A stretch of DNA of 64,000 bases from Pratylenchus scribneri. Taxonomy: Eukaryota; Nematoda; Chromadorea; Rhabditida; Pratylenchidae. Both the position numbers and the translations under genes were made by a program. Numbering within the stretch: the stretch's first letter is position 1; each line of letters starts with the position of its first letter. Shown here piece after piece: positions 1 to 8,676 of the stretch. Location: positions 62,001 to 126,000 of the forward strand of contig JAQSEB010000041.1 in the NCBI GenBank assembly GCA_030063045.1, given 5' to 3'. The notes beneath the pieces are model-generated. The model worked only from the letters and a program-made list of their open reading frames with translations, ran no database searches and was not told where the DNA came from.

Positions 1-65
1 TTAAAATAAAAAGTTACAATTATTGAAAATTTTTATAAATGAAATTGAAAAATGAAAAGATTGAA

Positions 66-1415
66 TTAAATAGTGGTATCACTAGAAATTGTTCGATTCT
101 TATCGAGCATAATCAATGAATCAGCCTCACCCATCACTATCAACATTAAACCGCCATCTGGAACAGGTGACGCAAATTTAATGTTAACAGCTGTTGTACC
201 ATTTTTGATCAGATCAAAAAGACCGCCTTGATCCTCGCCGCTATTAGTCATATTGAAAACATATATGCAATGCGTTTTACCGAATTGTACACGAGTTATT
301 CCATTACCATTATTCGTATTTGTAAATCCAATTGCCTCATTCATGTCATTGAATGGGCGAGAAAATTTTCCTTTATTATAATCCAGATCATAAGGAACTT
401 GTGGGTATGTCCGGCCATTTGCAATAATACTAATTTCTCGCACATCAAAAGGTTGAAAATTGAAAGGACTTTTCTTAATATGTCCTAGATAGTCTTCGTT
501 AGACACCAATCCAAGTATAATTCTCCTTGGTATTTGATCCATAAAGAGATTTGCATTAAATTCAAATCTTCCTTGGCTAATGAATAAAGATTTCATCATT
601 GATTTTCGTACGGCATATCTAGCTGGTTTCATTTCTAGTTTACGGGCAATATCTAAAGAGAGTCCATCCATCAAATCTACTTTTTTGACATAGAGTTTAC
701 AATTCATTACTTCAAATTCATATTCGTCTGTATCCTCAGCATTTGGGGCAATTATTAAAAATTTTGTTGAATTAGGCAAAATTTCAATATCTATTTCACA
801 ATGGGAAATCAGATAGAGCGGCTGATTAAATAAATCCGCATCAATTTTTGAAATGAATTGGATTGTTCTACTCTTTTCGAATAATTTTGTTCGTAAATCA
901 AAACCGGCTCCTCCTTCTAAGGTATCTCCATTGTCCCCATGATATCCCGCCGCATTCAAATGACTATTCTTTGCTTCCATACTATAAGATAGTTCATGAG
1001 AAAAATAGGATTTATAGGCCATTAAAGAATTTGAATTGAATATTTCCCGCCCATTTATGCTAATTCTCATATTATTGATAAATGTGTTTCCAATTAATTG
1101 AATTGGAGCTACTTTCTCATTTGCTGGAAGATTTGCCCACACGCCGCCAATCTTTTTTCGTATACGAAACTCCGTGAGCAAATAACATTTTGAAAGGTCA
1201 ATATAATTCTGTGATGAATGGATTTTAAAATGATACGGAGTATCGGTTAAGGGATTGCTGGTTAAAATTTCAAAAACTTTAGCCGATGAGACACTGACAT
1301 TGGTTGGTGGAATTTGAAAAAAATCCAATGCATTTGTAATTGAGTTTATACTATCGTTGTCAATTTTATGATAAGTCATGTTTAAGAATTTTAAAATTTT
1401 TGATAAAATTTCCAT
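66..1415 (-). CDS. Polinton major capsid protein (F54H12.2-like)
   Basis: A 449-aa intact frame. The pattern of a 'YIDLSKCYLLTEFRI' segment (near residue 71), an 'INGREIF' strand region and many beta-rich blocks matches the animal Polinton hexon family, known from the C. elegans protein F54H12.2. Family knowledge: this is the double jelly-roll capsid subunit that builds the icosahedral shell. The start is uncertain. ATG at 1415 leaves only 28 bases to the TATA-like box; the second in-frame ATG at 1379 (437 aa, protein beginning MTYHKIDN) has an upstream context like the neighbouring genes and a 64-base spacing that matches them. No stop or frameshift interrupts it, so it may still be functional. 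It is the last gene before the left window edge. Confidence 0.82.
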   Translation of the reverse strand: MEILSKILKFLNMTYHKIDNDSINSITNALDFFQIPPTNVSVSSAKVFEILTSNPLTDTPYHFKIHSSQNYIDLSKCYLLTEFRIRKKIGGVWANLPANEKVAPIQLIGNTFINNMRISINGREIFNSNSLMAYKSYFSHELSYSMEAKNSHLNAAGYHGDNGDTLEGGAGFDLRTKLFEKSRTIQFISKIDADLFNQPLYLISHCEIDIEILPNSTKFLIIAPNAEDTDEYEFEVMNCKLYVKKVDLMDGLSLDIARKLEMKPARYAVRKSMMKSLFISQGRFEFNANLFMDQIPRRIILGLVSNEDYLGHIKKSPFNFQPFDVREISIIANGRTYPQVPYDLDYNKGKFSRPFNDMNEAIGFTNTNNGNGITRVQFGKTHCIYVFNMTNSGEDQGGLFDLIKNGTTAVNIKFASPVPDGGLMLIVMGEADSLIMLDKNRTISSDTTI

Positions 1416-1442
1416 GAATGATTTTTGAAAATTAATGGAAGT

Positions 1443-1455
1443 TATTTATATACAC
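1443..1455 (-). promoter_or_regulatory. TATA-like late promoter of the capsid gene
   Basis: On the minus strand this reads GTGTATATAAATA, 28 bases upstream of ATG 1415 and 64 bases upstream of ATG 1379. The same GTGTATAAATA core precedes the 182-aa gene (8616-8629). Confidence 0.45.
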
Positions 1456-1460
1456 AATTT

Positions 1461-1976
1461 TTAATAGAGACCAAAAGCATCTGAGCGCAATCGTTTTTTC
1501 GAATGCGCCAGAGGCTTAGTGATTGTACTTCCAATTATAGTTTGATGATTTGGAATAAGAGCGGGTTTTTTCCGTGTGGCTCTTCTTTTCCTAGGAAATC
1601 CGCTTCCAAATTGTTTTGGAAAACCTCCTTGTTCCAAAACTGTATCGATTCCTTTCTTTCCTTCACTCAATACCGAGCTCTTTAACGGTTCTCCTTCTTT
1701 GATTTTATCTAAAATTCTTTGACCGGTGTTCAACGCTTCCGCACTAATAGCTGTTCCAGCTTTACTTAATATTGGTAAGAAAAATCTCCATAATCCACGA
1801 AATACATCACCGACTCCGGCTCCTCCTTGTATTCCATAACCCCGTTGAAATGGGGGTGAGCCACGAAAATAGCTAAAACCACCACTATCATTGGGTTCAG
1901 TAGGTAATATACCTCCACCCGTTTGGATAAAATCATCGTAACCTACTGTAGAAGTATCGAAAATTACATGAACCAT
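1461..1976 (-). CDS. Adenovirus pVI/pX-like minor virion protein
   Basis: A 171-aa protein from ATG 1976 (ten further codons if ATG 2003 is used). I prefer 1976 because it follows the TTTAAAAATG context shared by the other genes of the element. A glycine-rich N-terminal part with 'FRGSPPFQRGYG' is followed by an amphipathic helix region (GDVFRGLWRFFLPILSKAG) and a strongly basic C-terminus (RKRRATRKK). This matches the small capsid-lining protein found beside the capsid gene in Polintons. The 'IQGGA' just before the helix fits the adenain consensus (M/I/L)xGG-x, so cleavage by a virus protease would free the amphipathic segment. That suggests a membrane-active, DNA-binding inner capsid role (inference). 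Confidence 0.68.
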   Translation of the reverse strand: MVHVIFDTSTVGYDDFIQTGGGILPTEPNDSGGFSYFRGSPPFQRGYGIQGGAGVGDVFRGLWRFFLPILSKAGTAISAEALNTGQRILDKIKEGEPLKSSVLSEGKKGIDTVLEQGGFPKQFGSGFPRKRRATRKKPALIPNHQTIIGSTITKPLAHSKKRLRSDAFGLY

Positions 1977-2057
1977 TTTTAAATTATAATAATATTTATT
2001 CAATGATAATTTTAGATTTATGAAAAATGAAAATTGATAAAAAGTACAATTTAATAT

Positions 2058-4304
2058 TCAAATGTTAAATACTTTTTTAAATAATAAGACAATCATCACC
2101 GTTCCCCACGAGAATGGAACTGGTCTTCCATCGTCCATAGTTTGTAACTCTATTTCAATCTCGTTTACTTCTTTTGGTAATACCCGAGCGAAAATTGGCG
2201 AATCGTAGATCTTTTCATAATATTCTCCTGGTTTAGCACCAGATATTGAAACAACGCGAAGAAGTGAGCTCAGTGCATTTCCAATAATCATATTTTCGGT
2301 TAAGCCTTTTGTATAAACAGCAAAACTGGAAATCCCACCACGAAGATCTGTAACATATTTTGCGATTTCACCGTTTTTCACCAAATTTACATTCTCAAAA
2401 CCTAATACATAACCAAGTTGATGAGTGAAAGAGATATGTGTTATGTTAGGATTGTCAAAGATTACCATAAAACGTTCAAATTCAGTATGATAGATTATTT
2501 CAAGTGAATCGATTAATTGCTTAGCATAGGACACATTTATATTATCGTTTTTCCATTGAGGTCCAAAAAATACTTGCATCACATCCTTGTTCTTATCTCG
2601 TTTACCAAGTCCCATCGATGCGATTATATCCCGATTTCTGTCTCTTGGGCGGAATCCAAATACTTTTTGCATAAATGGTTTCTCCTCATCTGTATGTATT
2701 GTCTGGGTTTCCATGTCATTTCTGTTCTCGCTAAATGTCTCCTCTCTCTCTTCTTGCTCAAGTTTATTTTCATTCTCATTCGTGGAATCATCATTGGGTA
2801 ATGTTTTTGGTATTGTCTCTTCATCTTTATTCTCCGCTTCTTGTTTATCATTTTTATTTTCTTCTACTTTCTCTTTCGGTCTTATACCAAATCCTTTTTG
2901 CATAAAATCATTTTCTTTATTTCTTGGACGCAATCCAAAGGTATTTTGCATAAAATTTCCTTTTCTAGCTTGGGCTTCGGGGATTTCTGGGATAGGGGTC
3001 AATGCTTCACCAAGGACACCGTAAAAACCAATCTGCCCTAATAATTTCATTTGTTCATATTCTTTTTTATAATTTTCTTCATCTCTTCTTTTACCTTCAT
3101 ATTCTAATGCGGAGAATCGATTTCGGCGATAAGCAATCAATCCGGAGAGTTGATTGATTTCATTAGTCAATTGTGTTTTTCTTTCTTCATCTGTTTCCAA
3201 ATTCAAAATTTCCCTTTTTTCTCTAAGTTCGATATATGATTTTTGCAATTCGTGTAATTTTTTATTTATAGCATTCCAATAATTAATAGGATTTTTTATA
3301 AAGAAGTCATTGACATATGCCGAATTTCGTTCCCAATTATCTTTTTCATATTCTTCTTTAGTTTTTTGTTGCTCCTTCTCAATTATTCCTTTCATGATAA
3401 TATTCAAATTATTACGTAAATGTCTTTGTTTTACTCTCAATCTGTTCAATTCATGTGCGATTTCTTGAATTTGTTTAGGGTCTTTTGCATCTCTATACTT
3501 TTCCAAATTTTCTTTTATTTTTGTATAATAATCTACCAAGCGAATTCGTTCTTCTCCAATCTTTTCCCAGTAATTTGTGGGAAAGACTTGTAAATATTGT
3601 TCGACAATTGTTTTATTGCTCTCTTCAGTTGAATCATCTCGTTTTTTTGCTTCTTCTTCTAATTTTTCAATTTTAGCTTTCATTTCACGAGAACTTCTCA
3701 TTTGTTGCTGCATTTTATGCCAGAGTCTTTGTTTTTCAGTTATATTTTCATTGCTTATATTTTTATATTCATCAGCTTTTTCTTTTAATTCCTTTTCCAT
3801 TTCTTCTATCTCATTTTTCTTGTCATTAATTACATCCCAATAATCATCGGGATGTTCATGGAAAAATGTAATTATATAATTCATTAATTCCTCAGTGGTT
3901 TGCTCCATATTTTCTACATTCCTTCTTTTACGGGTCGAACTAATTATTGTTGGCGAATCAATGAATCCTTTTCTTATTGATTCTAATGCTTGACTTTGAT
4001 ATTTAAGTACTGCTTGAAGAAAGTCATGCAAATCTTCCACGGAATTATTGGAGGAAGATGGAACAGGTATCCAAAGTGTATAATTTTTTCCTTTATCATC
4101 TTTATAATGAATAAAAATTGCTTGATCATCGAGAGTGCCAATAGTAGAATGCCAGCTATAAGGAAAACTTATACTGTGCAATCCACATACCCAATCTCCA
4201 TTAAATTTTAATGGCTTGGGTAGACGCATTCGAAATTTATTTGATGTATTATCGGGATAATCTTTAATATTGCTGGGAACATAAACAAAGAAACTGTTTG
4301 ACAT
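2058..4304 (-). CDS. Polinton capsid/fibre-like protein with a repeat insertion
   Basis: A 748-aa intact frame. The N-terminus (about residues 1-110; 'KFRMRLPKPLKFNGDWVCGL') and C-terminus (about 600-748; 'LGYVLGFE', 'DLRGGISSFAVYTKGL', 'GRPVPFSWG') match a conserved Polinton virion protein usually encoded next to the integrase and capsid genes. Between them lies about 490 residues that the family does not need. It holds three charged coiled-coil units, each opened by a 'PxxYW' motif (YW at 155, 245 and 342), then four copies of a short FMQKxFGxRPR-like motif near 451, 467, 544 and 576, set in acidic linkers. The insertion could form a projecting spike or fibre (inference). The family is firm; its exact virion position (penton, fibre or other) is not. 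Confidence 0.72.
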   Translation of the reverse strand: MSNSFFVYVPSNIKDYPDNTSNKFRMRLPKPLKFNGDWVCGLHSISFPYSWHSTIGTLDDQAIFIHYKDDKGKNYTLWIPVPSSSNNSVEDLHDFLQAVLKYQSQALESIRKGFIDSPTIISSTRKRRNVENMEQTTEELMNYIITFFHEHPDDYWDVINDKKNEIEEMEKELKEKADEYKNISNENITEKQRLWHKMQQQMRSSREMKAKIEKLEEEAKKRDDSTEESNKTIVEQYLQVFPTNYWEKIGEERIRLVDYYTKIKENLEKYRDAKDPKQIQEIAHELNRLRVKQRHLRNNLNIIMKGIIEKEQQKTKEEYEKDNWERNSAYVNDFFIKNPINYWNAINKKLHELQKSYIELREKREILNLETDEERKTQLTNEINQLSGLIAYRRNRFSALEYEGKRRDEENYKKEYEQMKLLGQIGFYGVLGEALTPIPEIPEAQARKGNFMQNTFGLRPRNKENDFMQKGFGIRPKEKVEENKNDKQEAENKDEETIPKTLPNDDSTNENENKLEQEEREETFSENRNDMETQTIHTDEEKPFMQKVFGFRPRDRNRDIIASMGLGKRDKNKDVMQVFFGPQWKNDNINVSYAKQLIDSLEIIYHTEFERFMVIFDNPNITHISFTHQLGYVLGFENVNLVKNGEIAKYVTDLRGGISSFAVYTKGLTENMIIGNALSSLLRVVSISGAKPGEYYEKIYDSPIFARVLPKEVNEIEIELQTMDDGRPVPFSWGTVMIVLLFKKVFNI

Positions 4305-4364
4305 TTTTAAAGTTTTTTTTTATTCAATTAAAATTTTACAAATGATTTTGAAAAAATAAAATGA

Positions 4365-4377
4365 ATATATTTATATC
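4365..4377 (-). promoter_or_regulatory. TATA-like promoter of the 748-aa gene
   Basis: Minus strand GATATAAATATAT, 61 bases upstream of ATG 4304. This spacing equals that of the 182-aa gene. Confidence 0.45.
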
Positions 4378-4386
4378 AATTCTGAT

Positions 4387-5478
4387 TTATGTATCTGTTC
4401 CAAATAGTTGAGATTGATGTATCCATTCAGGTTCTTGATAACCAATAAACTTTACTAAATAGTCCATGGTTCCATCTCTTCTCTTTTTCGTTTTCAAAAT
4501 TTCTTGAATCCGATATGATGTCTCTTCATCCTTCCGTACTTTCGATAATTCTTCCGTATAGAAATTTTCTTTGAACGGTTCACCTTTCTCATCTTTAACC
4601 TTATACACAACTGGATTAGAATGCTTCTTGATTTTATCAATTTCCAATATTTCATCTCCCCAGTTTGTATAATATCCTTTTTCAAATTTACCTTTACCTC
4701 GACTCATTCTTACAAAGTCACCCTCTTTGAATTTTATTTTTGATTTTTTGTCATTTATGCTCAATGCATTTCCATAAATTTTCTTCCATACTCGTTGAGC
4801 ATTCCTAAAATTGACATCCACTGGTCTCATGCCATGCACTCTACTTTTTGAAAGATTAATTGCATTAACAATTTTCGGTAGAACATCTATCCATTTTTGG
4901 GTTTGTTTTTCAGCAAAATATCTATAAAGACGTTGTTTTAAATTTTGGATAGCTCTTTCCGCTACTGCAGCTTTTTGATAAGTGGAACTTGCTTCATACT
5001 TTTGTATATCCTCATTTTTAAACCAATTATTCATTAGACGATTTTTGAATTCCGTTCCCAAATCTGAATAGATAACCATAGGTTTCATCGGCATTTGTTT
5101 AATCAGTTCTTCAAATGCTTTAACCATATCCTCGGCTTTTTTAGTTTTAAGTGGAACGGCAAATACTCTTTTTGAAAGTACATCAATTCCAACTAGTATA
5201 TATCGATTTCCCTGATTATCCTTGGCCAAAGCTTGCATATCAGCTAAATCCACTTGAACATGGGTCATAAAACCAGAAGCAATTGTCTTAACTCTAGGAA
5301 AATGTATTCTCCTAGGTCGCATAAGAGTATATGTACGATGACCCTGCAAAAAGTGTTCTACATCCTCTTTTTTAATAGTAGGATTCACTTTTTGTGCTTC
5401 CTTAAGTAATGATTCTTGACCAGCAAAGCCGGCAGGATTTGAAGGATTATTGTAAATATTTTTCAAAATTTTATCCAT
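4387..5478 (-). CDS. Polinton DDE integrase with chromodomain-like tail (F54H12.3-like)
   Basis: A 363-aa retroviral-type integrase. The acidic triad is visible as D77 (VQVDLAD), D139 (IYSDLGTEF) and E174 (VAERAIQNL); the last two are 35 apart, the DD35E spacing. An N-terminal helical region (1-60) carries the 'NPSNPAGFAG' block typical of Polinton integrases. The last 45 residues ('MDYLVKFIGYQEPEWIHQSQL') resemble a chromodomain. Known role: cutting element ends and joining them to host DNA, with the chromodomain steering to histone marks. It is intact with all catalytic residues present. It ends 83 bases before the start of the 748-aa gene and is read in the same direction. Confidence 0.92.
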   Translation of the reverse strand: MDKILKNIYNNPSNPAGFAGQESLLKEAQKVNPTIKKEDVEHFLQGHRTYTLMRPRRIHFPRVKTIASGFMTHVQVDLADMQALAKDNQGNRYILVGIDVLSKRVFAVPLKTKKAEDMVKAFEELIKQMPMKPMVIYSDLGTEFKNRLMNNWFKNEDIQKYEASSTYQKAAVAERAIQNLKQRLYRYFAEKQTQKWIDVLPKIVNAINLSKSRVHGMRPVDVNFRNAQRVWKKIYGNALSINDKKSKIKFKEGDFVRMSRGKGKFEKGYYTNWGDEILEIDKIKKHSNPVVYKVKDEKGEPFKENFYTEELSKVRKDEETSYRIQEILKTKKRRDGTMDYLVKFIGYQEPEWIHQSQLFGTDT

Positions 5479-5512
5479 TTTAATAAAATTAATAATGATT
5501 ACAATATGAATA

Positions 5513-5527
5513 TTGAATATATATTAT
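5513..5527 (-). promoter_or_regulatory. TATA-like sequence before the integrase
   Basis: Minus strand CATAATATATATTCA, 35 bases upstream of ATG 5478 and touching the stop of the upstream gene. It is weaker than the TATAAATA boxes of the virion genes. Confidence 0.3.
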
Positions 5528-5529
5528 GA

Positions 5530-6936
5530 TTAATCTTGATTTTTATATTTTGCAACTCTCTTTTGTAATGCTTCCAATCTTTCTTTATTTGTCATTTTAG
5601 GAAGTCGTCTACTCGTAGAATATAATACTGAATCAATTTCATCTTGGGTCGGCTTCCTGGATGCCCAATTTCGTTTAACTCTCATTCCAACTTCAGCTCT
5701 TTCTGGTATTCCTCTTCGTGTCTTTTTTTCTATTCCTGGAGCCTGAAGACCTTCTAATGGTTTTCTCTTCCTCTCTCTCCTTACGCCCGTAGTAACTACT
5801 TCAATTAAATCCGGATCTCGTCTATATTTTACTCCGGGTCTTCCATACAACTCCATAGATGTTTGAGGTCTAGATTCAGGTAATGGGGCTTCCAAAGCTA
5901 ATTGAATTGAGGATGAAGGTAATGCTGATTTAGTTGATGGACCTTCCAATTCTTCATTGATTTTATGATAATTTCTTATGACGGATGGACGAGAAAGCAA
6001 TGATACAGTGCCCTTTTGTCTATTTGATTTGACAATCTTCTTTCTCTCTGACGTTTCCTTAGGGTATGCGGTTACTCTATTTTTATTCTTCTTTACCAAA
6101 GCCTTTGAATTTAGTTTATCTTTTGTGGAAGGGGTATCTAATATAGCCAATTGTTCTCGACTTGGAGGCGGTAATGTTATAGGTAATAGAGGTGAAGGTG
6201 GAGGAGAATCACCAAATTCATTATCATTTTCAGTTTCTATAGGTTTTTCATGTCTTTGTATAATTTCAATTTGTTTTCCCTTCTTTCTTTTTGTTTCATA
6301 TTGTTTTTTAGTGGATTCTCTAAAAACGGGTTCAATTTCAATCGATTGTTTTTTCAAAGGCCACATTCTAGGAAGAAATTCATCAGTTTCTGGTTTTCTT
6401 TTAATTCCTTTATGCATTGGTTCTTCATCTTTTTGTTCCACAAAAACATCATCCACATCATTTCTTTCTTCCTGATTATTATTTGTAGTTTCATTATTGT
6501 TTAAAGAATTATCATTATTCTCATTAAAATTTGAAACATTTCCTTCCGTATTATTTTGAGGTGTATTTCTGGTTCGTTTAATTTTAGTTATTCTCCTTCT
6601 GTTCGAAGGGATTAAAGGAGGAGGCGGATGTTCTTGAGTATTCGAAAGTTCAATTTTTGGTTGGGGTACAATTGATTCATTGAATAATGCTCCTGAAAGT
6701 GCATCGGCATTACTAACGGCAACATTAATAGGTTTATGTTCTTTTTCATTTCTTAGAAAAAGATAGCGACGTAATTCTTGATTATAATTTACATTTTTGG
6801 CAGAATTTGAAATTTTTTGTCTCTTAGTATTTTCTAGTAGATTTTTTGTAAAATCCAAGTTTATGTCACCACTATCATTAAAGGAAGTTAATCCTCGATA
6901 AATTTCATCAGGTAATAGAATAAATTTATTTGCCAT
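5530..6936 (-). CDS. Disordered basic protein of the Polinton, function unknown
   Basis: A 468-aa intact frame that I do not recognise. The N-terminus (MANKFILLPDEIYRGL) looks folded; the rest is polar and probably disordered. It contains Asn-rich linkers near 130-155, proline runs (PPPPLIP near 105; PPPSPLLPITLPPPS near 245) and many Lys/Arg clusters, with a very basic C-terminus (RRERKRKPLEG, KKTRRGIPERAEVGMRVKRN). It sits between the integrase and the small core protein, a place held in other Polintons by rapidly changing proteins. The charge suggests DNA binding or a virion core role, but this is inference. No catalytic motif is visible. Confidence 0.75.
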   Translation of the reverse strand: MANKFILLPDEIYRGLTSFNDSGDINLDFTKNLLENTKRQKISNSAKNVNYNQELRRYLFLRNEKEHKPINVAVSNADALSGALFNESIVPQPKIELSNTQEHPPPPLIPSNRRRITKIKRTRNTPQNNTEGNVSNFNENNDNSLNNNETTNNNQEERNDVDDVFVEQKDEEPMHKGIKRKPETDEFLPRMWPLKKQSIEIEPVFRESTKKQYETKRKKGKQIEIIQRHEKPIETENDNEFGDSPPPSPLLPITLPPPSREQLAILDTPSTKDKLNSKALVKKNKNRVTAYPKETSERKKIVKSNRQKGTVSLLSRPSVIRNYHKINEELEGPSTKSALPSSSIQLALEAPLPESRPQTSMELYGRPGVKYRRDPDLIEVVTTGVRRERKRKPLEGLQAPGIEKKTRRGIPERAEVGMRVKRNWASRKPTQDEIDSVLYSTSRRLPKMTNKERLEALQKRVAKYKNQD

Positions 6937-6950
6937 TTTTTAAAAATGAT

Positions 6951-7325
6951 TTAAACTTTATCTTTTATATATAATGATTTGGCCAATTCTATAAGAATGG
7001 GAGTTAAAAGTGATGAGAATAATCCGGCTGCTCCACCACCTTTTTGTATAATTAATTTCTTTGCACCCTTTTGGCTTCTCAATCTACTCATTTGACGAAC
7101 AATATTTGCATATGGTATAAGTTTTTGTTTTTGACATTTTGTCAAAGGAAAACGAGATTTTACAATGTTTAATGAAATCTCTGCAATTGCCAATAATTGC
7201 TCTTTTGTAGCATTTTTTAATAATTTATGTCGTTTATTAGATGATTTTGTTTTGGATAATTTTTTTAAAAAATCTTTATTCTCACAAATAATTGGATTAA
7301 TTTGACAATAATTTTTATGAACCAT
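6951..7325 (-). CDS. Small basic virion core protein of Polinton type
   Basis: A 124-aa protein with a Lys-rich helical N-terminal domain ('NKRHKLLKNATKEQLLAIAEI') and a middle region of basic residues. A triple-glycine linker (residues 96-98, after IIQK) precedes a hydrophobic tail (GLFSSLLTPILIELA). This layout is common to a small protein found in many animal Polintons and adintoviruses and compared with adenovirus core proteins. The glycine linker resembles sites cut by virus-type proteases, although it is not a perfect consensus. Its first 11 bases overlap the end of the ATPase frame, so the two are tightly coupled. Confidence 0.66.
   Translation of the reverse strand: MVHKNYCQINPIICENKDFLKKLSKTKSSNKRHKLLKNATKEQLLAIAEISLNIVKSRFPLTKCQKQKLIPYANIVRQMSRLRSQKGAKKLIIQKGGGAAGLFSSLLTPILIELAKSLYIKDKV
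6962..6976 (-). promoter_or_regulatory. TATA-like box before the 468-aa gene
   Basis: Minus strand CATTATATATAAAAG, 26 bases upstream of ATG 6936. It lies inside the last codons of the upstream gene. Confidence 0.4.
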
Positions 7326-7974
7326 TTTTTGGAATGAATATAATTTTTTCTTCGTCTCGTTTAAATATATTTGTTCTTAAACGTAATAAGGAATCAGAAG
7401 AAGCATGCATATCAATAAGCAAATAACCATATCGTTCTTTTGTCGCCTGTTTGTAGGCATCCAAAAAGTAATCGAGCTGTTTCGGAAATAGTTGTACACC
7501 AATATTCCTTATAGATAGAGCCGAATTAGGCGAACGCATCAATACCAAATACTGAGCATTCTGTCTAGCAACTTTGATCTTCTTCTCGAATAGATTTTGT
7601 GTAACAAAAATTATACCAAAATTTTGATGATGACTTTTTGCCGTAAACAAAGATGAGAGATAGGATTCTGGCGTAGAAAGTAATAAATCATCAAGAATAA
7701 GTAATAAAGGTTTTGGCTGCTGTTTTATTATCTCTTCTGGCGGAACGCCAGAATAGATACCAACACCAGCTTTTTGAAAAATTGGTATTAATTGATTCAT
7801 TTCACCATAACAATAGAGTACAGATGCTGGTTTTGGATCAATAAGTTCATCAGATTCAGCAATAAACTTTAGAAGAAAGCTACTTTTCCCACTAGATGTA
7901 GGGCCAGAAACTATCATTCCAAATGGTAATTTGAATTTTAAATCTTTATCTTCAAATAAATGTTGATCAAACAT
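7315..7974 (-). CDS. Genome-packaging ATPase (FtsK/A32 type)
   Basis: A 219-aa P-loop ATPase. Walker A is GPTSSGKS (24-31). Walker B is LLLILDD (about 89-95) with the acidic pair D94/D95. A 'FVTQN' sensor-like motif follows at about 122-126. Length and motif spacing fit the packaging ATPases of Polintons, adintoviruses and poxvirus A32. Known role: pumping the genome into the preformed capsid. It is intact. Its end overlaps the start of the 124-aa core protein gene, and a TATA-like box lies 28 bases upstream. Confidence 0.9.
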   Translation of the reverse strand: MFDQHLFEDKDLKFKLPFGMIVSGPTSSGKSSFLLKFIAESDELIDPKPASVLYCYGEMNQLIPIFQKAGVGIYSGVPPEEIIKQQPKPLLLILDDLLLSTPESYLSSLFTAKSHHQNFGIIFVTQNLFEKKIKVARQNAQYLVLMRSPNSALSIRNIGVQLFPKQLDYFLDAYKQATKERYGYLLIDMHASSDSLLRLRTNIFKRDEEKIIFIPKNGS

Positions 7975-8001
7975 TTTAAAAATAAAAAATAAAAATAATA
8001 A

Positions 8002-8015
8002 ATATATTTATAATG
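8002..8015 (-). promoter_or_regulatory. TATA-like box before the ATPase gene
   Basis: Minus strand CATTATAAATATAT, 28 bases upstream of ATG 7974. It overlaps the stop codon of the 182-aa gene. Confidence 0.42.
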
Positions 8016-8556
8016 ATTGATTTAATGGAATATCTGGTTTAAGAAATTCTTCAATGATTTTTATATCTTCATTTTCATTAGTTTTTTTATTTTGTTTTTG
8101 GATTTGTGAATTCATCGGATATCCCAAAGCATTCAAATGCCCAAGAAATTGTTCAAAGTCCGGTTTTGAAATCATATTTGGAGGAGGAATATTTGAGTAA
8201 GGTGGAATATTAGTTTGCAAATTTTTTGGAGCTGGCATTTCTCCATGTGGGATATTGAAAACCCGTCCTTTATTTTTAATTCGAAAGAAACAATATCCAG
8301 GAAGTTCGTATGTCTGGTCAAATGCAACAAATTTTGGTCCTTTAATTCGACTACAATAAACTGTCACTCCATCCTTAGTCACGATAAAATCCAATTCCAC
8401 TTCTGTTGCTTTGCATTCCCTACAACGACCACATTGATCGAAAGGAATGAAGCGAGGAGTAGAAAGTCGTTCATTGGAATTAATAGTAATTCCGGTTGAA
8501 AGAATATTGAAATCGATTTCCGGTAGAATTTGAGAAGTTAATGTCGGTAATGACAT
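8008..8556 (-). CDS. Polinton protein with a CxxCxxC cluster, function unknown
   Basis: A 182-aa intact frame. After a short N-terminal part it has 'CGRCRECKATE' (about residues 42-52), a cysteine knuckle able to bind a metal, then beta-like stretches ('VTVYCSRIKGPKFVAFDQ', 'YCFFRIKNKGRVF') and a proline-rich C-terminus ending in acidic and polar residues. I do not recognise the family. Its position between the FLYWCH-like gene and the ATPase, and its own TATA-like box, show that it is a separate gene of the element. Confidence 0.68.
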   Translation of the reverse strand: MSLPTLTSQILPEIDFNILSTGITINSNERLSTPRFIPFDQCGRCRECKATEVELDFIVTKDGVTVYCSRIKGPKFVAFDQTYELPGYCFFRIKNKGRVFNIPHGEMPAPKNLQTNIPPYSNIPPPNMISKPDFEQFLGHLNALGYPMNSQIQKQNKKTNENEDIKIIEEFLKPDIPLNQSL

Positions 8557-8615
8557 TTTTGATTTTTAAAATTTTAAATGATTTTGAAAAATGAATGATT
8601 TAAATAAAAAACTCC

Positions 8616-8629
8616 GATATTTATACACG
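8616..8629 (-). promoter_or_regulatory. TATA-like promoter of the 182-aa gene
   Basis: Minus strand CGTGTATAAATATC, 60 bases upstream of ATG 8556. Its core is nearly the same as the capsid gene's box. Confidence 0.45.
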
Positions 8630-8676
8630 TTTTTGTCGAATCAATATTCATCAAATATTTTAATCCGGATGGAATA

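Noticed and set aside
2517..3041. Plus-strand frames of 60-145 codons opposite the 748-aa gene
   Set aside because: Shadows of the coiled-coil coding region on the other strand, with phenylalanine/serine-rich content typical of antisense to Lys/Glu codons.
5978..6504. Plus-strand frames of 84-165 codons with hydrophobic runs
   Set aside because: Antisense of the Lys/Asn-rich 468-aa gene; no start context and no known domain.
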